A stretch of 64,000 bases of DNA from Neolewinella aurantiaca (lineage in GTDB: Bacteria; Bacteroidota; Bacteroidia; Chitinophagales; Saprospiraceae): contig NZ_VOXD01000029.1 of the NCBI RefSeq assembly GCF_008014675.1, positions 16,817 to 80,816 of the forward strand, read 5' to 3'. Made by a program: the position numbers and the translations under genes. The first letter of the stretch is position 1, and each line of letters opens with the position of its first letter. The notes under the pieces are model-generated. The model made no database searches, was not told where the DNA came from, and saw only the letters and a program-made list of their open reading frames with translations. Positions 7,338 through 17,530 of this stretch are shown one piece after another.

Positions 7338-9134
7338 ATGCTTAATACACGATTTATCCAACTACTGCTGATCTTTCACTTTGCCCTGGCCACGGGCTGC
7401 ACGCCGGAAGCAGCTGAAGTGAGCGATGTCCTCACAAAGGAGGAAAAAACCAACGTGGTTCTCGTACTGATCGATGACCTCAGTTACCTCGGTGTTTCGG
7501 CCTACGGAGCCGACCGTCTTTCTTCCAATTGGGGCCTGTTTACCAACCAGAAGTTCAGTACCCCAACCCTGGACGGACTAACGACCGATGGCCTCGTCTG
7601 TGCCAATTCCCACGCTTATCCCATCTGCGAAAACAGTCGCATTGCGCTCATGAGTGGCAAAACCAACCAGCGCAACTTGCTGAAGGTCAAGTCGCAACAT
7701 GCTTCGGATGTAACCTTTGGTGACGTGTTTCAGCGCGAAGGTTACGCCACGGGCATTTTCGGGAAATGGAAGCAGACCCGTGGGACCAAGGAAATACCGG
7801 GCAAAGACTACATCTACGAGTTCGGTTGGGATGAGTTCGCTTGTTTCGACGTCATCGGAGAAGGGCAGCGCTTCATCAATCCCAACCTGGTCATCAACGG
7901 GGAAATAATGGATTACAACGGTCGTACGGACACCGACCCCGCCACCGGGCGACGCTGGTACGGGCCCGACATCTGCAACCGCTACGCCCTCGACTTTATC
8001 GACCGTCATAAAGACGAACCCTTCTTCCTCTATTACCCGATGTTACTGGTGCACGACGACCATAAGCCGACCCCGGATACAAAACCCGAAAGCCTGTTCG
8101 ACAACTTCGACGAAGCAAACCATAACCGCGACGGACACACAGGTGACGACCCCCGGTACCTGCCCGATATGATCGAATACATGGACAAGCTCATCGGGAA
8201 AGTGGTCGCCAAACTCGAAGAACACGGGCTGCGTGAACGTACCCTGATCGTGGTGATGGGCGACAACGGCACCAAGGAAATCTTTACCCATGTGTGGCCG
8301 GCGGGAGAAGAATATCCCGGTAGGAAAGGCGGAACCGCCGACAACGGAACCCACGTTCCGCTGATTTTCAGCCAGCCCGGAACCATTCAATCTACCCGCA
8401 GCCGGCCTTACCGCGAATACACGGGCATTGTTGATATCACCGACATATTTCCTACCATCGCTGAAGCGACGGGAATAGAGATACCCCGTGCTTCGGAGTT
8501 GGATGGTGTCAGTTTCTGGCAGCAGGTGATGGGAAAGCCGGAACCTCACCGCGATCATGTTTACTCGTGGTGGAATGGCAACGACCCGGTAGAGAAAACG
8601 GATAAGCTGCTGCGGTACGCCTTCGACAACGATTTTAAGTACTACGGGCCTACCGAAGAGTTTCCTGAAGGCCGCTTCTTCGACCTGAGAAGCGACAGCC
8701 TGGAACAGGCCGGTGACACGTTTCTGGAGCGGAAATGGAAAGTACGTCTTTACAGCGGCCTTGACCTGAACCACCTTACGGACGAACAGGAGGCCGCCTA
8801 CCAACGCCTGCGTAATGTGATTGTCCGCAACGAATACATCCCGGTCGAATCCGTTGGTTTGGTGCAGCGTGATGTGGAGATGTCGGTGGGTGAAACCCAG
8901 CAGCTTAACCATACGCTGGAGCCGGCCAACGCTACGAGAAACAACGTGATTTACCATTCCAGCGATCCGCTGGTGGCGGAGGTGGACAAGTTCGGGATGG
9001 TTCGTGGCGTGAAAAAGGGTAGGGCGGTCGTGTCGCTCTATTCCTGGGAGGACGCAAAACCGTTGGCCACCAATCTGCCCGTTACTTTCCGGCGCGACGG
9101 GCTAAGTGATTCGCTGGTGGTTACCGTACGTTAG
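7338..9134 (+). CDS. Sulfatase lipoprotein with C-terminal BIG2-like domain and variant active-site motif
   Basis: A 598-residue protein with lipobox ALATGC. The alkaline-phosphatase-superfamily sulfatase fold is clear: VVLVLIDDLSYLG holds the first metal aspartates, GIFGKWK follows, and VVMGDNGT holds the second metal site. The maturation motif reads C-E-N-S-R with the cysteine near residue 97, whereas most type I sulfatases have C-x-P/A-x-R. The cysteine and arginine are kept, so conversion to formylglycine may still occur. Roughly residues 505-598 form a bacterial Ig-like group 2 domain (VEMSVGETQQL, then SSDPLVAEVDKFGMVRGVKK). It lies between the P450 operon and the GH117 gene and probably removes a sulfate ester from agar or porphyran oligosaccharides; regiochemistry cannot be read by eye. 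Confidence 0.87.
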   Translation: MLNTRFIQLLLIFHFALATGCTPEAAEVSDVLTKEEKTNVVLVLIDDLSYLGVSAYGADRLSSNWGLFTNQKFSTPTLDGLTTDGLVCANSHAYPICENSRIALMSGKTNQRNLLKVKSQHASDVTFGDVFQREGYATGIFGKWKQTRGTKEIPGKDYIYEFGWDEFACFDVIGEGQRFINPNLVINGEIMDYNGRTDTDPATGRRWYGPDICNRYALDFIDRHKDEPFFLYYPMLLVHDDHKPTPDTKPESLFDNFDEANHNRDGHTGDDPRYLPDMIEYMDKLIGKVVAKLEEHGLRERTLIVVMGDNGTKEIFTHVWPAGEEYPGRKGGTADNGTHVPLIFSQPGTIQSTRSRPYREYTGIVDITDIFPTIAEATGIEIPRASELDGVSFWQQVMGKPEPHRDHVYSWWNGNDPVEKTDKLLRYAFDNDFKYYGPTEEFPEGRFFDLRSDSLEQAGDTFLERKWKVRLYSGLDLNHLTDEQEAAYQRLRNVIVRNEYIPVESVGLVQRDVEMSVGETQQLNHTLEPANATRNNVIYHSSDPLVAEVDKFGMVRGVKKGRAVVSLYSWEDAKPLATNLPVTFRRDGLSDSLVVTVR

Positions 9135-9285
9135 CGGCTAGAGATCTTTTTTGATTCTACCGTAGTGCCTGGGGAAATCCTCGCCGGAAACCTCTCCCTG
9201 CACCCGCGTGCGCGCCCGAAATACAATCGTATCCGGCGCGCACGCAGGTGCATTGAAAGTTAGAGCTTATTCCCCCCCCCGGAAA
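9135..9285. other. Convergent intergenic region with hairpin and C9 tract
   Basis: The spacer between the converging sulfatase and GH117 genes holds the inverted pair of family A repeats (separate entry) and a run of nine C at 9272-9280. No gene is seen. Confidence 0.6.
9199..9252. repeat. Inverted pair of family A repeats forming a large hairpin
   Basis: The left arm 9199-9216 and right arm 9235-9252 are reverse complements over 18 bases with one mismatch, around an 18-base loop. Each arm is itself a copy of the dispersed repeat (spacer CA). The position between convergent genes suggests a bidirectional terminator or mRNA-end stabiliser, but there is no U-tract. Confidence 0.8.
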
Positions 9286-10554
9286 TTACTGCTTTGTATT
9301 CGCTTTCCTGATGCGTTCCCGCTGGGCCTTGCTGAGGCCGTGCTTGTAGTAAAAGTCTGGCTTGTAGTATGTATTGTGCTTCTTCATCTCGGGGTCGTGT
9401 ACGTCCTGGCTGAGGTCGCAATCGAAGCGTAACAGTACTGCGTGGTTCTGGCTCCAGGTGGTTGCGTTGGTGATGTGAGAAATGCCCCAGGTTATTCCCC
9501 GGCCATCTTTTGTATCGGTAAAAGCATCGGGCAGGTAAGGCCCCGCTGCGGTAGGCATAAGCTTCACGATCGACTTGATGTCGAAGTTGACACCGTCTTC
9601 AGCGTACTGTATCGTGAAGTGTTCGTTGCCGTCCTTGATGACGAGCGCGGCGATGCCTTCGCGCCACGGGAAGAGCGTGGTTTCGTGACCAGAGTTGATG
9701 ACCGGATTGAGCGGGTGCTTCGTGAAGGGGCCCAGCGGATCATCGGCGGTGGCCAGCCCCTGCATCCGGACGAGGGTTTTGTTAGCGCCGCCGAAATCGG
9801 ATTTGTAGTAAATGTAAATCTTACCATCGTGAACCAGTGGGTAAGGATCGTGGATGGAATACTGATCCCACGCTCCTTCCGGGCCATTGGGGATTACGAC
9901 CTGGTTGGCCGGCGTCCAGGGCCCGTCCGGAGAATCGGCGTAAGACACCGCCACCGGGCAGTCGTCGCCTCTTTTTCCGCTGGCTTCCATGAAACCCTGG
10001 TAATAGAGGTAGTATTTGCCCTTCCACTCCAGGATGTCGCAGGTGGTTACGGAGCGCCAGCCCACCTGAGGCTTGGGCGGGCGGGCTACGGCGACACCTT
10101 GTTCTTCCCAGGTGAATCCGTCCTTACTGGTTGCGTACCAGATTTCGCTCAGGTCCCAGTCGCTGGACGGAATGGTTTCGGTGGAAGCATCAGCTCCTTT
10201 GGGCGGGGTCGGGGTGTTGCGGTAGGTGTACCAGACGTAGTATTTGCCGTTGGCAAATATGACCTTGGAGGGATCCCGCCGGGAGATGGTTCCGTCGCCG
10301 TTGTTGTAGTCGAAGCCTTCGAGCTTGGTGTAGCGGAATTGTGAAAAGAGCTCGTTCTCCTCAGGGCGGGGGGCAGGGTAGGCAGTGTAGTTGCGTTCCA
10401 TGGCCCTGCTCAGCGGCCGGTCGGGGCGGGTGTCGGGCAACTCGAAGGGGAAGCTCGTAACCGGATCAGGAGTGGTTACTTTAGGGGAGCAGGCTGCAGC
10501 CAGAAACCCCAGCAGAAACAAGGGCGCAAAACGCTGAATAAAAGTTGAAAACAT
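9286..10554 (-). CDS. GH117 alpha-1,3-(3,6-anhydro)-L-galactosidase lipoprotein
   Basis: A 422-residue lipoprotein (signal ends LGFLAAAC). Segments RRDPSKVIFANGKYYVWYT, RNTPTPP, SDWDLSEIWYATSKDGFTWE, SIHDPYPLVHDGKIYIYYKS and SGHETTLFPWR are characteristic of GH117 five-bladed propellers such as Zobellia AhgA. The family's proposed general base is the Asp in RRDPSK, and the His in SGHE corresponds to the proposed acid. GH117 enzymes release 3,6-anhydro-L-galactose from the non-reducing end of neoagaro-oligosaccharides. This gene is the strongest single indicator that the locus handles agar-type galactans. It is convergent with the preceding sulfatase and divergent from the DUF1549 gene. I saw no anhydrogalactose dehydrogenase or cycloisomerase nearby. 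Confidence 0.92.
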   Translation of the reverse strand: MFSTFIQRFAPLFLLGFLAAACSPKVTTPDPVTSFPFELPDTRPDRPLSRAMERNYTAYPAPRPEENELFSQFRYTKLEGFDYNNGDGTISRRDPSKVIFANGKYYVWYTYRNTPTPPKGADASTETIPSSDWDLSEIWYATSKDGFTWEEQGVAVARPPKPQVGWRSVTTCDILEWKGKYYLYYQGFMEASGKRGDDCPVAVSYADSPDGPWTPANQVVIPNGPEGAWDQYSIHDPYPLVHDGKIYIYYKSDFGGANKTLVRMQGLATADDPLGPFTKHPLNPVINSGHETTLFPWREGIAALVIKDGNEHFTIQYAEDGVNFDIKSIVKLMPTAAGPYLPDAFTDTKDGRGITWGISHITNATTWSQNHAVLLRFDCDLSQDVHDPEMKKHNTYYKPDFYYKHGLSKAQRERIRKANTKQ

Positions 10555-10717
10555 GACGACAAATGGGTTAATAATGAATGGTTATTTAGTACCGATGGCA
10601 AAAGGTAAGTAGCATTTTCAAGGATCAGGATCATGAAAGTCCGGATATGGTTTTCAGTAGTAGTCTAATAATCATTTGTTGTATCAGAGGCCTTAGGCGT
10701 GCCGTTATCTTGCAACC

Positions 10718-13700
10718 ATGAAAAGTTATCTCCTTTATGGTCTGTTAGTTATGACCGTGCTGGCACTTTGTAGTGGCTGTGGGCCCAACTTACCTGAAGG
10801 GGTGGAAGAGGCTTATGCCGCTTTACCCAAACGGTTAGATTATAACATTCACGTTAAACCGGTACTGTCCGATAAGTGCTTCCTTTGCCACGGGCCCGAT
10901 GCGGCCCGCCGGGCCGCCGACCTGCGCCTCGACGTACCCGGCTTCGTTGACGGAGACGAAATACTGGCCCGGATCTTCAGCGACGATCCCGACTTCGTTA
11001 TGCCCGAGGCCGCCGCCAAAATTCCGCTCTCCGACCACGAAAAAGCCGTGATCGCTAAGTGGATAGAACAGGGAGCAGACTACGCCGATCACTGGGCGTT
11101 CATCCCTCCCGAAAGGCCGGAACCGCCTACCGTAGCGGAAGCAGAATGGAATGATCACCCGATCGATAAGTTCATCCGCCGCAAACAGCAAGCCAGGGGC
11201 TTCGGCTTCGCCCCGGAGGCCGACCGCGACTTGCTACTCCGCAGGCTGAGCTTCGACCTAACCGGCCTGCCCCCAACCCCAGCCGAAATTGCAGCATTCG
11301 AGAGCGACCGGTCCGCTGATGCTTACGAAAAACAGGTAGACCGCCTGCTGGCCAGCCCCGCTTACGGCGAACGCATGGCCACCCAGTGGATGGACCTGGC
11401 CCGCTTTGCCGATACCCATGGCTACACCGTCGATCGTTACCGCGACATGAGCCCCTGGCGGGACTGGGTGATTGAGAAGTTCAACGAAAACCAACCCTAC
11501 GATGAATTCGTAACCTGGCAACTGGCCGGCGACCTGCTGCCCAACGCTACGCGCGAACAAATCCTGGCCACGGGCTTCAACCGCCTGCACCCGCAAAACC
11601 TGGAGGGAGGAATCATCGAAGAGGAATTCCGCAGCGCTTACGTTGCGGACCGGGCCGATGTATTAGGTACCGGGCTGCTGGGGCTTACGCTCTCTTGCGC
11701 AAAGTGCCACGACCATAAGTTCGATCCCATCAGCCAGCGGAATTACTACGAGTTCTACAGTTTCTTCAACAATGTCGACGAAGCCGGGCTCATCCCCTGG
11801 GACGGCGCAACGCCACCGCCCCGTCTCGACCTGCCAACCGAGCGCCAGGACAGCATCATCACCTTCCTCCGGGAAATGGAAAAAAAACAGGAAGCCGGGC
11901 TAGTGGCGGTAACGGAAGAAAACAAGGCCAGGGCCGAAGAGTGGATCAATCAGGAAGGCTACAAGAAACTGCCACGAACCGCGAGCCTGCGGGCCCACTA
12001 TCCGCTCGATAACAATCGGCTGATCAACGCCGCCCGACCCGCTGAGAAAGGTAAAATGGATCGAAAGTTTTCTCAAAGCGAATCGCCCGAAATGACGAAA
12101 GGTCATTCCGGGAACGGCCTCCTGCTGGACGGAGACGCCTGGCTGGACCTCTACCCGGTCGGAGTTTACTCGCGGGACGAAGCATTCTCGATTGAAATGT
12201 GGACCAAAATACCCAAAGACCTGAAAACCGGCTTTCTCTTCCACAAAGGGCAGGGGACCCGCCTGCACGGAGAACGGGGGTACCATCTTTACCTCGACAC
12301 CTTCGGGCTGGAACTACTGATGGCACACGTCAACCCCGGCAATTCGATCGTCGAGTTTGCCGAGACAGACGTACCCCGCGATGAATGGATTCACTTGGCA
12401 GTTACGTACGACGGTTCCAGCAAAGCCAGCGGATACCGCCTGTACATGAACGGTAAAGAACTGCCTACCGACGTTAGAACCGACGACCTGACCCGCGACA
12501 TCATCTTTCATAATATGACCGATGTCATTTATAAAGACGTGATCGAACCCGGGCTGCAAATCGGTGCCCGCTGGCGGGGGAAAGGCGTGAAGGGAACCGT
12601 AGTGGACGAAATCAAAGTGTACAGCCGTGCACTCAGTGCACTGGAGGTGATGCGCTCCGGAAACCCGGAAGAAGCCCGTCGACTGTTGGCCAAAGGAGCT
12701 GCAGAACTCTCCTCCTCCGAGAAGGATTTATTGCGGCAGTACTACTTCATGGTTACGCTACCAGCCTACCAGATCGCCTACAAAGACCTGATGGCAACGC
12801 GCTCCCGCCTGGTCGACAGTATGGAGCAGGTGAAAGAGATAATGGTTATGCGGGAAATGAAAACTCCCCGGCAATCACATATCCTGGACCGCGGGCTTTA
12901 CGATTCGCCAACTGAACCCGTAGAAACCCGGACGCCGGACTGGCTGGCCCCGATGCCCGAAGGGGCCCCGGCCAACCGCCTGGGGCTGGCGCAGTGGTTG
13001 TTCCAGCCGGAGCATCCACTGACCGCCCGTGTAGCCGTCAACCGCTATTGGCTGCAACTCTTCGGGCGGGGCCTGGTGAGAACCGCCGAAGACTTCGGTA
13101 ACCAGGGAGAACTGCCTACCCATCCGGAATTACTGGACTGGCTGGCCACAGAATATATCAGCAACGGCTGGGACACCAAAGCTTTGCTGAAGACCATCGT
13201 GATGAGCAGGACCTACCGCATGAGTTCTAAACCAGTAAGTGAGGAGCAACGCCTGGCGGATGTGGACAATGTGTGGCTCGCGCGCGGCCCTTCGGGCCGG
13301 CTGGGCGCGGAAATGATTCGCGACAATGCCCTGGCTGCAAGCGGGCTGCTGAACGATAAAATCGGGGGCAAAAGCGTGAAGCCTTACCAACCCGAAGGGC
13401 TGTGGAAGATGAACAACGCCGTTTACGAGCAGGACGAAGGAGATGAACTCTACCGGAGGAGCCTTTATGTGTTTTGGAAACGAACGGTTCCGCACCCAAC
13501 CCTGGCCACCTTCGACGTACCGAACCGCAACGAATGCACCGTTCGCCGGCAGGAGACCAATACGCCGCTGCAGGCATTGGTGCTGATGAACGATCCTGCT
13601 TTTGTCGAAGCTGCCCGCATTCTGGGCAGCAGGATCACCAAAGCTCAGAACCGGGACGAAGCCATTAGGGAGGTATTTACCTACCTGAGCGGTCGGCCGC

Positions 13701-13903
13701 CGGGAGAGGAGGAAATCAATCTGTTGCGGCAATTGCGTAAACAGGAAGTAGATGTTTTCTCCGATCACCCCGCCAAGGCAGACGGTTGGTTGTCGGCCGG
13801 TTATACCCGGGCCGACCCAACGCTCGATCCCATCGAGGTGGCCGCTGACGCCGTACTGGCCAGCGTCATCATCAATTCCGACGCGGTGATTACCAAACGG
13901 TAA
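10718..13903 (+). CDS. DUF1549/DUF1553 protein with cytochrome c-like head and LamG insert
   Basis: A 1061-residue lipoprotein (LALCSGC) with a planctomycete-type cytochrome c domain first: CFLCH at residues 54-58 is a CxxCH heme c motif, followed by GPDAARRAADLRLD. DUF1549 follows (roughly 140-350: PIDKFIRRKQ, RRLSFDLTGLPPTP, MATQWMDLARFADTHGY). A LamG/concanavalin-like segment at roughly 420-640 (SIEMWTKIPKD, DEWIHLAVTYDGSSKASGYR) is next, and DUF1553 is C-terminal (HPLTARVAVNRYWLQLFGRG, RRQETNTPLQALVLMNDPAF). Such genes abound in Planctomycetes and in some marine Bacteroidota, nearly always beside a DUF1501 gene, as here. Their biochemical role is unknown; a periplasmic redox role in polysaccharide processing is inferred from the heme motif and context. 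Confidence 0.88.
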   Translation: MKSYLLYGLLVMTVLALCSGCGPNLPEGVEEAYAALPKRLDYNIHVKPVLSDKCFLCHGPDAARRAADLRLDVPGFVDGDEILARIFSDDPDFVMPEAAAKIPLSDHEKAVIAKWIEQGADYADHWAFIPPERPEPPTVAEAEWNDHPIDKFIRRKQQARGFGFAPEADRDLLLRRLSFDLTGLPPTPAEIAAFESDRSADAYEKQVDRLLASPAYGERMATQWMDLARFADTHGYTVDRYRDMSPWRDWVIEKFNENQPYDEFVTWQLAGDLLPNATREQILATGFNRLHPQNLEGGIIEEEFRSAYVADRADVLGTGLLGLTLSCAKCHDHKFDPISQRNYYEFYSFFNNVDEAGLIPWDGATPPPRLDLPTERQDSIITFLREMEKKQEAGLVAVTEENKARAEEWINQEGYKKLPRTASLRAHYPLDNNRLINAARPAEKGKMDRKFSQSESPEMTKGHSGNGLLLDGDAWLDLYPVGVYSRDEAFSIEMWTKIPKDLKTGFLFHKGQGTRLHGERGYHLYLDTFGLELLMAHVNPGNSIVEFAETDVPRDEWIHLAVTYDGSSKASGYRLYMNGKELPTDVRTDDLTRDIIFHNMTDVIYKDVIEPGLQIGARWRGKGVKGTVVDEIKVYSRALSALEVMRSGNPEEARRLLAKGAAELSSSEKDLLRQYYFMVTLPAYQIAYKDLMATRSRLVDSMEQVKEIMVMREMKTPRQSHILDRGLYDSPTEPVETRTPDWLAPMPEGAPANRLGLAQWLFQPEHPLTARVAVNRYWLQLFGRGLVRTAEDFGNQGELPTHPELLDWLATEYISNGWDTKALLKTIVMSRTYRMSSKPVSEEQRLADVDNVWLARGPSGRLGAEMIRDNALAASGLLNDKIGGKSVKPYQPEGLWKMNNAVYEQDEGDELYRRSLYVFWKRTVPHPTLATFDVPNRNECTVRRQETNTPLQALVLMNDPAFVEAARILGSRITKAQNRDEAIREVFTYLSGRPPGEEEINLLRQLRKQEVDVFSDHPAKADGWLSAGYTRADPTLDPIEVAADAVLASVIINSDAVITKR

Positions 13904-13932
13904 TCTCTCCGCTTTTTCCCCTAACTATTTCG

Positions 13933-13951
13933 GCACCTGCGCACCGCGCCC
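13933..13951 (-). repeat. GC-rich dispersed repeat (family A), intergenic copy
   Basis: Reverse-strand copy with a three-base spacer instead of two, between the DUF1549/1553 and DUF1501 genes. A short echo (GGCACCTGCC) follows at about 13955. Confidence 0.6.
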
Positions 13952-13990
13952 AAAGGCACCTGCCACCGTCATCCAAAAAACCTAAAGATC

Positions 13991-15427
<1,437 letters not shown>

Positions 15428-15468
15428 CCGAAGGATGGCAGGTATTCTTGAGTTGCTCCGCTCTTTAT

Positions 15469-15612
15469 GGGGCGCGGCCGCGGGTGCAAAAAAGGGTCTT
15501 AAAAAGCAGAGCTCCCCGGCTGTAGTCGGCCCTGTTGTGCCGTAAAAAAGTCCGCTGATCAACGATCTGTGCGGCTACCGAAAAAACACAATCGCACCCG
15601 CCCGGTGGGTGC
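15469..15612. repeat. Inverted pair of family A repeats between DUF1501 and GH16 genes
   Basis: A full plus-strand copy at 15469-15488 (spacer GC, followed by AAAAAA) faces a partial copy at 15594-15612 that itself forms a small hairpin (GCACCC...GGGTGC). The pair spans the 206-base intergenic region. Confidence 0.65.
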
Positions 15613-15633
15613 CTCAAATTAAAATAAAAACAA

Positions 15634-17361
15634 ATGAGTTTTACCACGCTCCGCTGCCTGTTACTTTCAATTTCGGTTCTCCTTGGTGCCGGGCTTCAGG
15701 CGCAGGAGACCAAACCACTGAAGCACTATACCGATAGTCTCGACTTTTCCGCAGCGCCCCAACGCAGCACCGACCAGTTGCCCCTCAGTGACCAGAAAAA
15801 CAGTGGCGGTTGGGAGTTGAATACTTCGCTGAGTGATGAGTTTAAAGGGCGCAAACTCAACGAAACGAAATGGTACCCCAACAACCCGAAGTGGAAAGGG
15901 CGCCCGCCTACTTTTTTCCACGGTAGTAACATCCGCCAGAAAGGTGGCGAAGTAGTGGTGCGCGTAAACCAACACGGCAAGGAGGCTTTACCGGAAGGCT
16001 TTACCCATACCACGGGCTTCATCAAGAGCCGGGAGAAATTCCTGTACGGCTACATCGAAGCGGAACTCAAGCCGATGGACGCTCCCTGGGTGAGCGGTTT
16101 TTGGCTGACCAACGTGGATAAAGACTGGTGGACAGAGATCGATATTTGCGAAAATGCGCCGGGGGTGAAATGGAACCGTCACGACCTGAACTCCAACGTC
16201 CACGTCTTCCGGGCTCCGCCCGGTAAAGGGAACGTAACGGAGCACTTTGCCCTCAACAAAAAATACTACGTACCATTCGAACTGCAAAAGGATTACCACG
16301 TCTGGGGACTGGAATGGACGCCGGAGTTTATCCGTTTCTACCTCGACGGCGTCCTGTTCCGGGAACAGGAAAACACCCACTGGCATCAGCCGCTGGAGAT
16401 CAACATCAATTGTGAGTCCAACAAATGGTTCGGTGCCTTGCCGGACGATGACCGCCTGAAGGGAAAGATGAAAGTAAAATACGTACGTGTATGGAGTAAG
16501 GACTTTCCGGAAAAGAAGGTTGCGGCCGACTGGGAAGCGTTGCCCGTACCGGCCCCTGCCGGGCCGGGCATGGAATGGACCCTGCTGGAGGATTATTCCG
16601 ACGACTTCAACTACAGCGGAAAGCCGGAGGCTTTCACGAAGCGCTGGCGGTCTGCTTACATGAGCAAATGGGAAGGGCCCGGGCTTACCCGCTGGCGGGA
16701 AGACCACAGCCAGGTTGAAAACGGAAATCTGGTGATCAGGGCCTCGCGGGAATCCGACGGTAAAGTAGGGGCGGGCATCATCACCTCTCAGAAGCCCATC
16801 AGCTATCCGGTGTACACCGAGGCGCGCATCAAGGCCAGCAACCTGGAGTTGAGCAGCAACTTCTGGATGCTGAGCAAAGACGCTAAGCGGGAGATCGACG
16901 TGCTGGAGGTGTACGGAGGAACCGAGGCCTGGCCGCACCCGACCCGGGCAACCACTAATTTTCATCTCTTCAAAAGAGATGCATCCGGCATTCACGGCGA
17001 CTTCAATGACCTGAGTGGGCACTACCTGCCGGATACCACCCCATGGCGTATGGATTACCACACCTTCGGTGTTTTTTGGAAGAGCCCTACCGAAGTGAGC
17101 TTTTACATCGACGGGAAGGAAATGGAGAACAGCTCGTGGGCCGACGCGAAGCTCTTTGACCAGAACTACACGAAAACCTACCTCGACAAAAGCGTCGACA
17201 ATATGGACCGGCCGATGTACCTCATCCTGGACACCGAAGACCACGACTGGCGCGTGGAAAAAGGGAACACCCCAACCGACGAAGAGCTCGCCGATGACTC
17301 CCGCAACCGGATGTACGTGGACTGGGTGAGAACCTATACCCTGACCAGCGCTGAAAAGTAA
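15634..17361 (+). CDS. Tandem double-GH16 galactanase (agarase/porphyranase-like)
   Basis: A 575-residue secreted protein with a signal peptide ending GLQAQ. Two complete GH16 catalytic modules lie in one chain: module 1 at about residues 60-290 with the catalytic motif E168-I-D-I-C-E173, and module 2 at about 310-570 with E420-I-D-V-L-E425. Both keep the nucleophile, helper aspartate and acid/base of GH16 retaining endo-hydrolases. GYIEAELKP and YTEARIKASN mark equivalent strands in the two. No type IX sorting tail or carbohydrate-binding module is seen. In this context the likely substrate is agarose or porphyran, cut at beta-1,4 links. The modules are clearly diverged, so they may attack different methylated or sulfated motifs of the hybrid polymer. 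Confidence 0.88.
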   Translation: MSFTTLRCLLLSISVLLGAGLQAQETKPLKHYTDSLDFSAAPQRSTDQLPLSDQKNSGGWELNTSLSDEFKGRKLNETKWYPNNPKWKGRPPTFFHGSNIRQKGGEVVVRVNQHGKEALPEGFTHTTGFIKSREKFLYGYIEAELKPMDAPWVSGFWLTNVDKDWWTEIDICENAPGVKWNRHDLNSNVHVFRAPPGKGNVTEHFALNKKYYVPFELQKDYHVWGLEWTPEFIRFYLDGVLFREQENTHWHQPLEININCESNKWFGALPDDDRLKGKMKVKYVRVWSKDFPEKKVAADWEALPVPAPAGPGMEWTLLEDYSDDFNYSGKPEAFTKRWRSAYMSKWEGPGLTRWREDHSQVENGNLVIRASRESDGKVGAGIITSQKPISYPVYTEARIKASNLELSSNFWMLSKDAKREIDVLEVYGGTEAWPHPTRATTNFHLFKRDASGIHGDFNDLSGHYLPDTTPWRMDYHTFGVFWKSPTEVSFYIDGKEMENSSWADAKLFDQNYTKTYLDKSVDNMDRPMYLILDTEDHDWRVEKGNTPTDEELADDSRNRMYVDWVRTYTLTSAEK

Positions 17362-17415
17362 AATTTACATCCATTTTCAAATGGCTGTACATTGCCCATG
17401 AAACCCCTCTCTAAA

Positions 17416-17436
17416 TCCCTCCCCACGGGGGAGGGA
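17416..17436. repeat. Palindromic hairpin (family B-like), intergenic
   Basis: TCCCTCCCC and GGGGAGGGA pair around the loop ACG. The downstream GTGAAACGCTATGCGTTTT resembles the tail of the element at 28137, so it is probably a relative rather than a simple terminator. It lies between the GH16 and sulfatase genes. Confidence 0.55.
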
Positions 17437-17530
17437 CTTGTGAAACGCTATGCGTTTTGGGACGTTCGTTGTTTTCGGAGCAAAATGTACAGCGGTTTGA
17501 TCCATCTTAATTTCGATCAGAATAACCGAC

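Noticed and set aside
9272..9280. C9 homopolymer as a phase-variable tract
   Set aside because: It lies between convergent gene ends with no promoter or frame to switch.
15988..17244. 418-codon minus-strand frame antisense to the GH16 gene
   Set aside because: Same composition artefact; the plus frame has two catalytic GH16 motifs.
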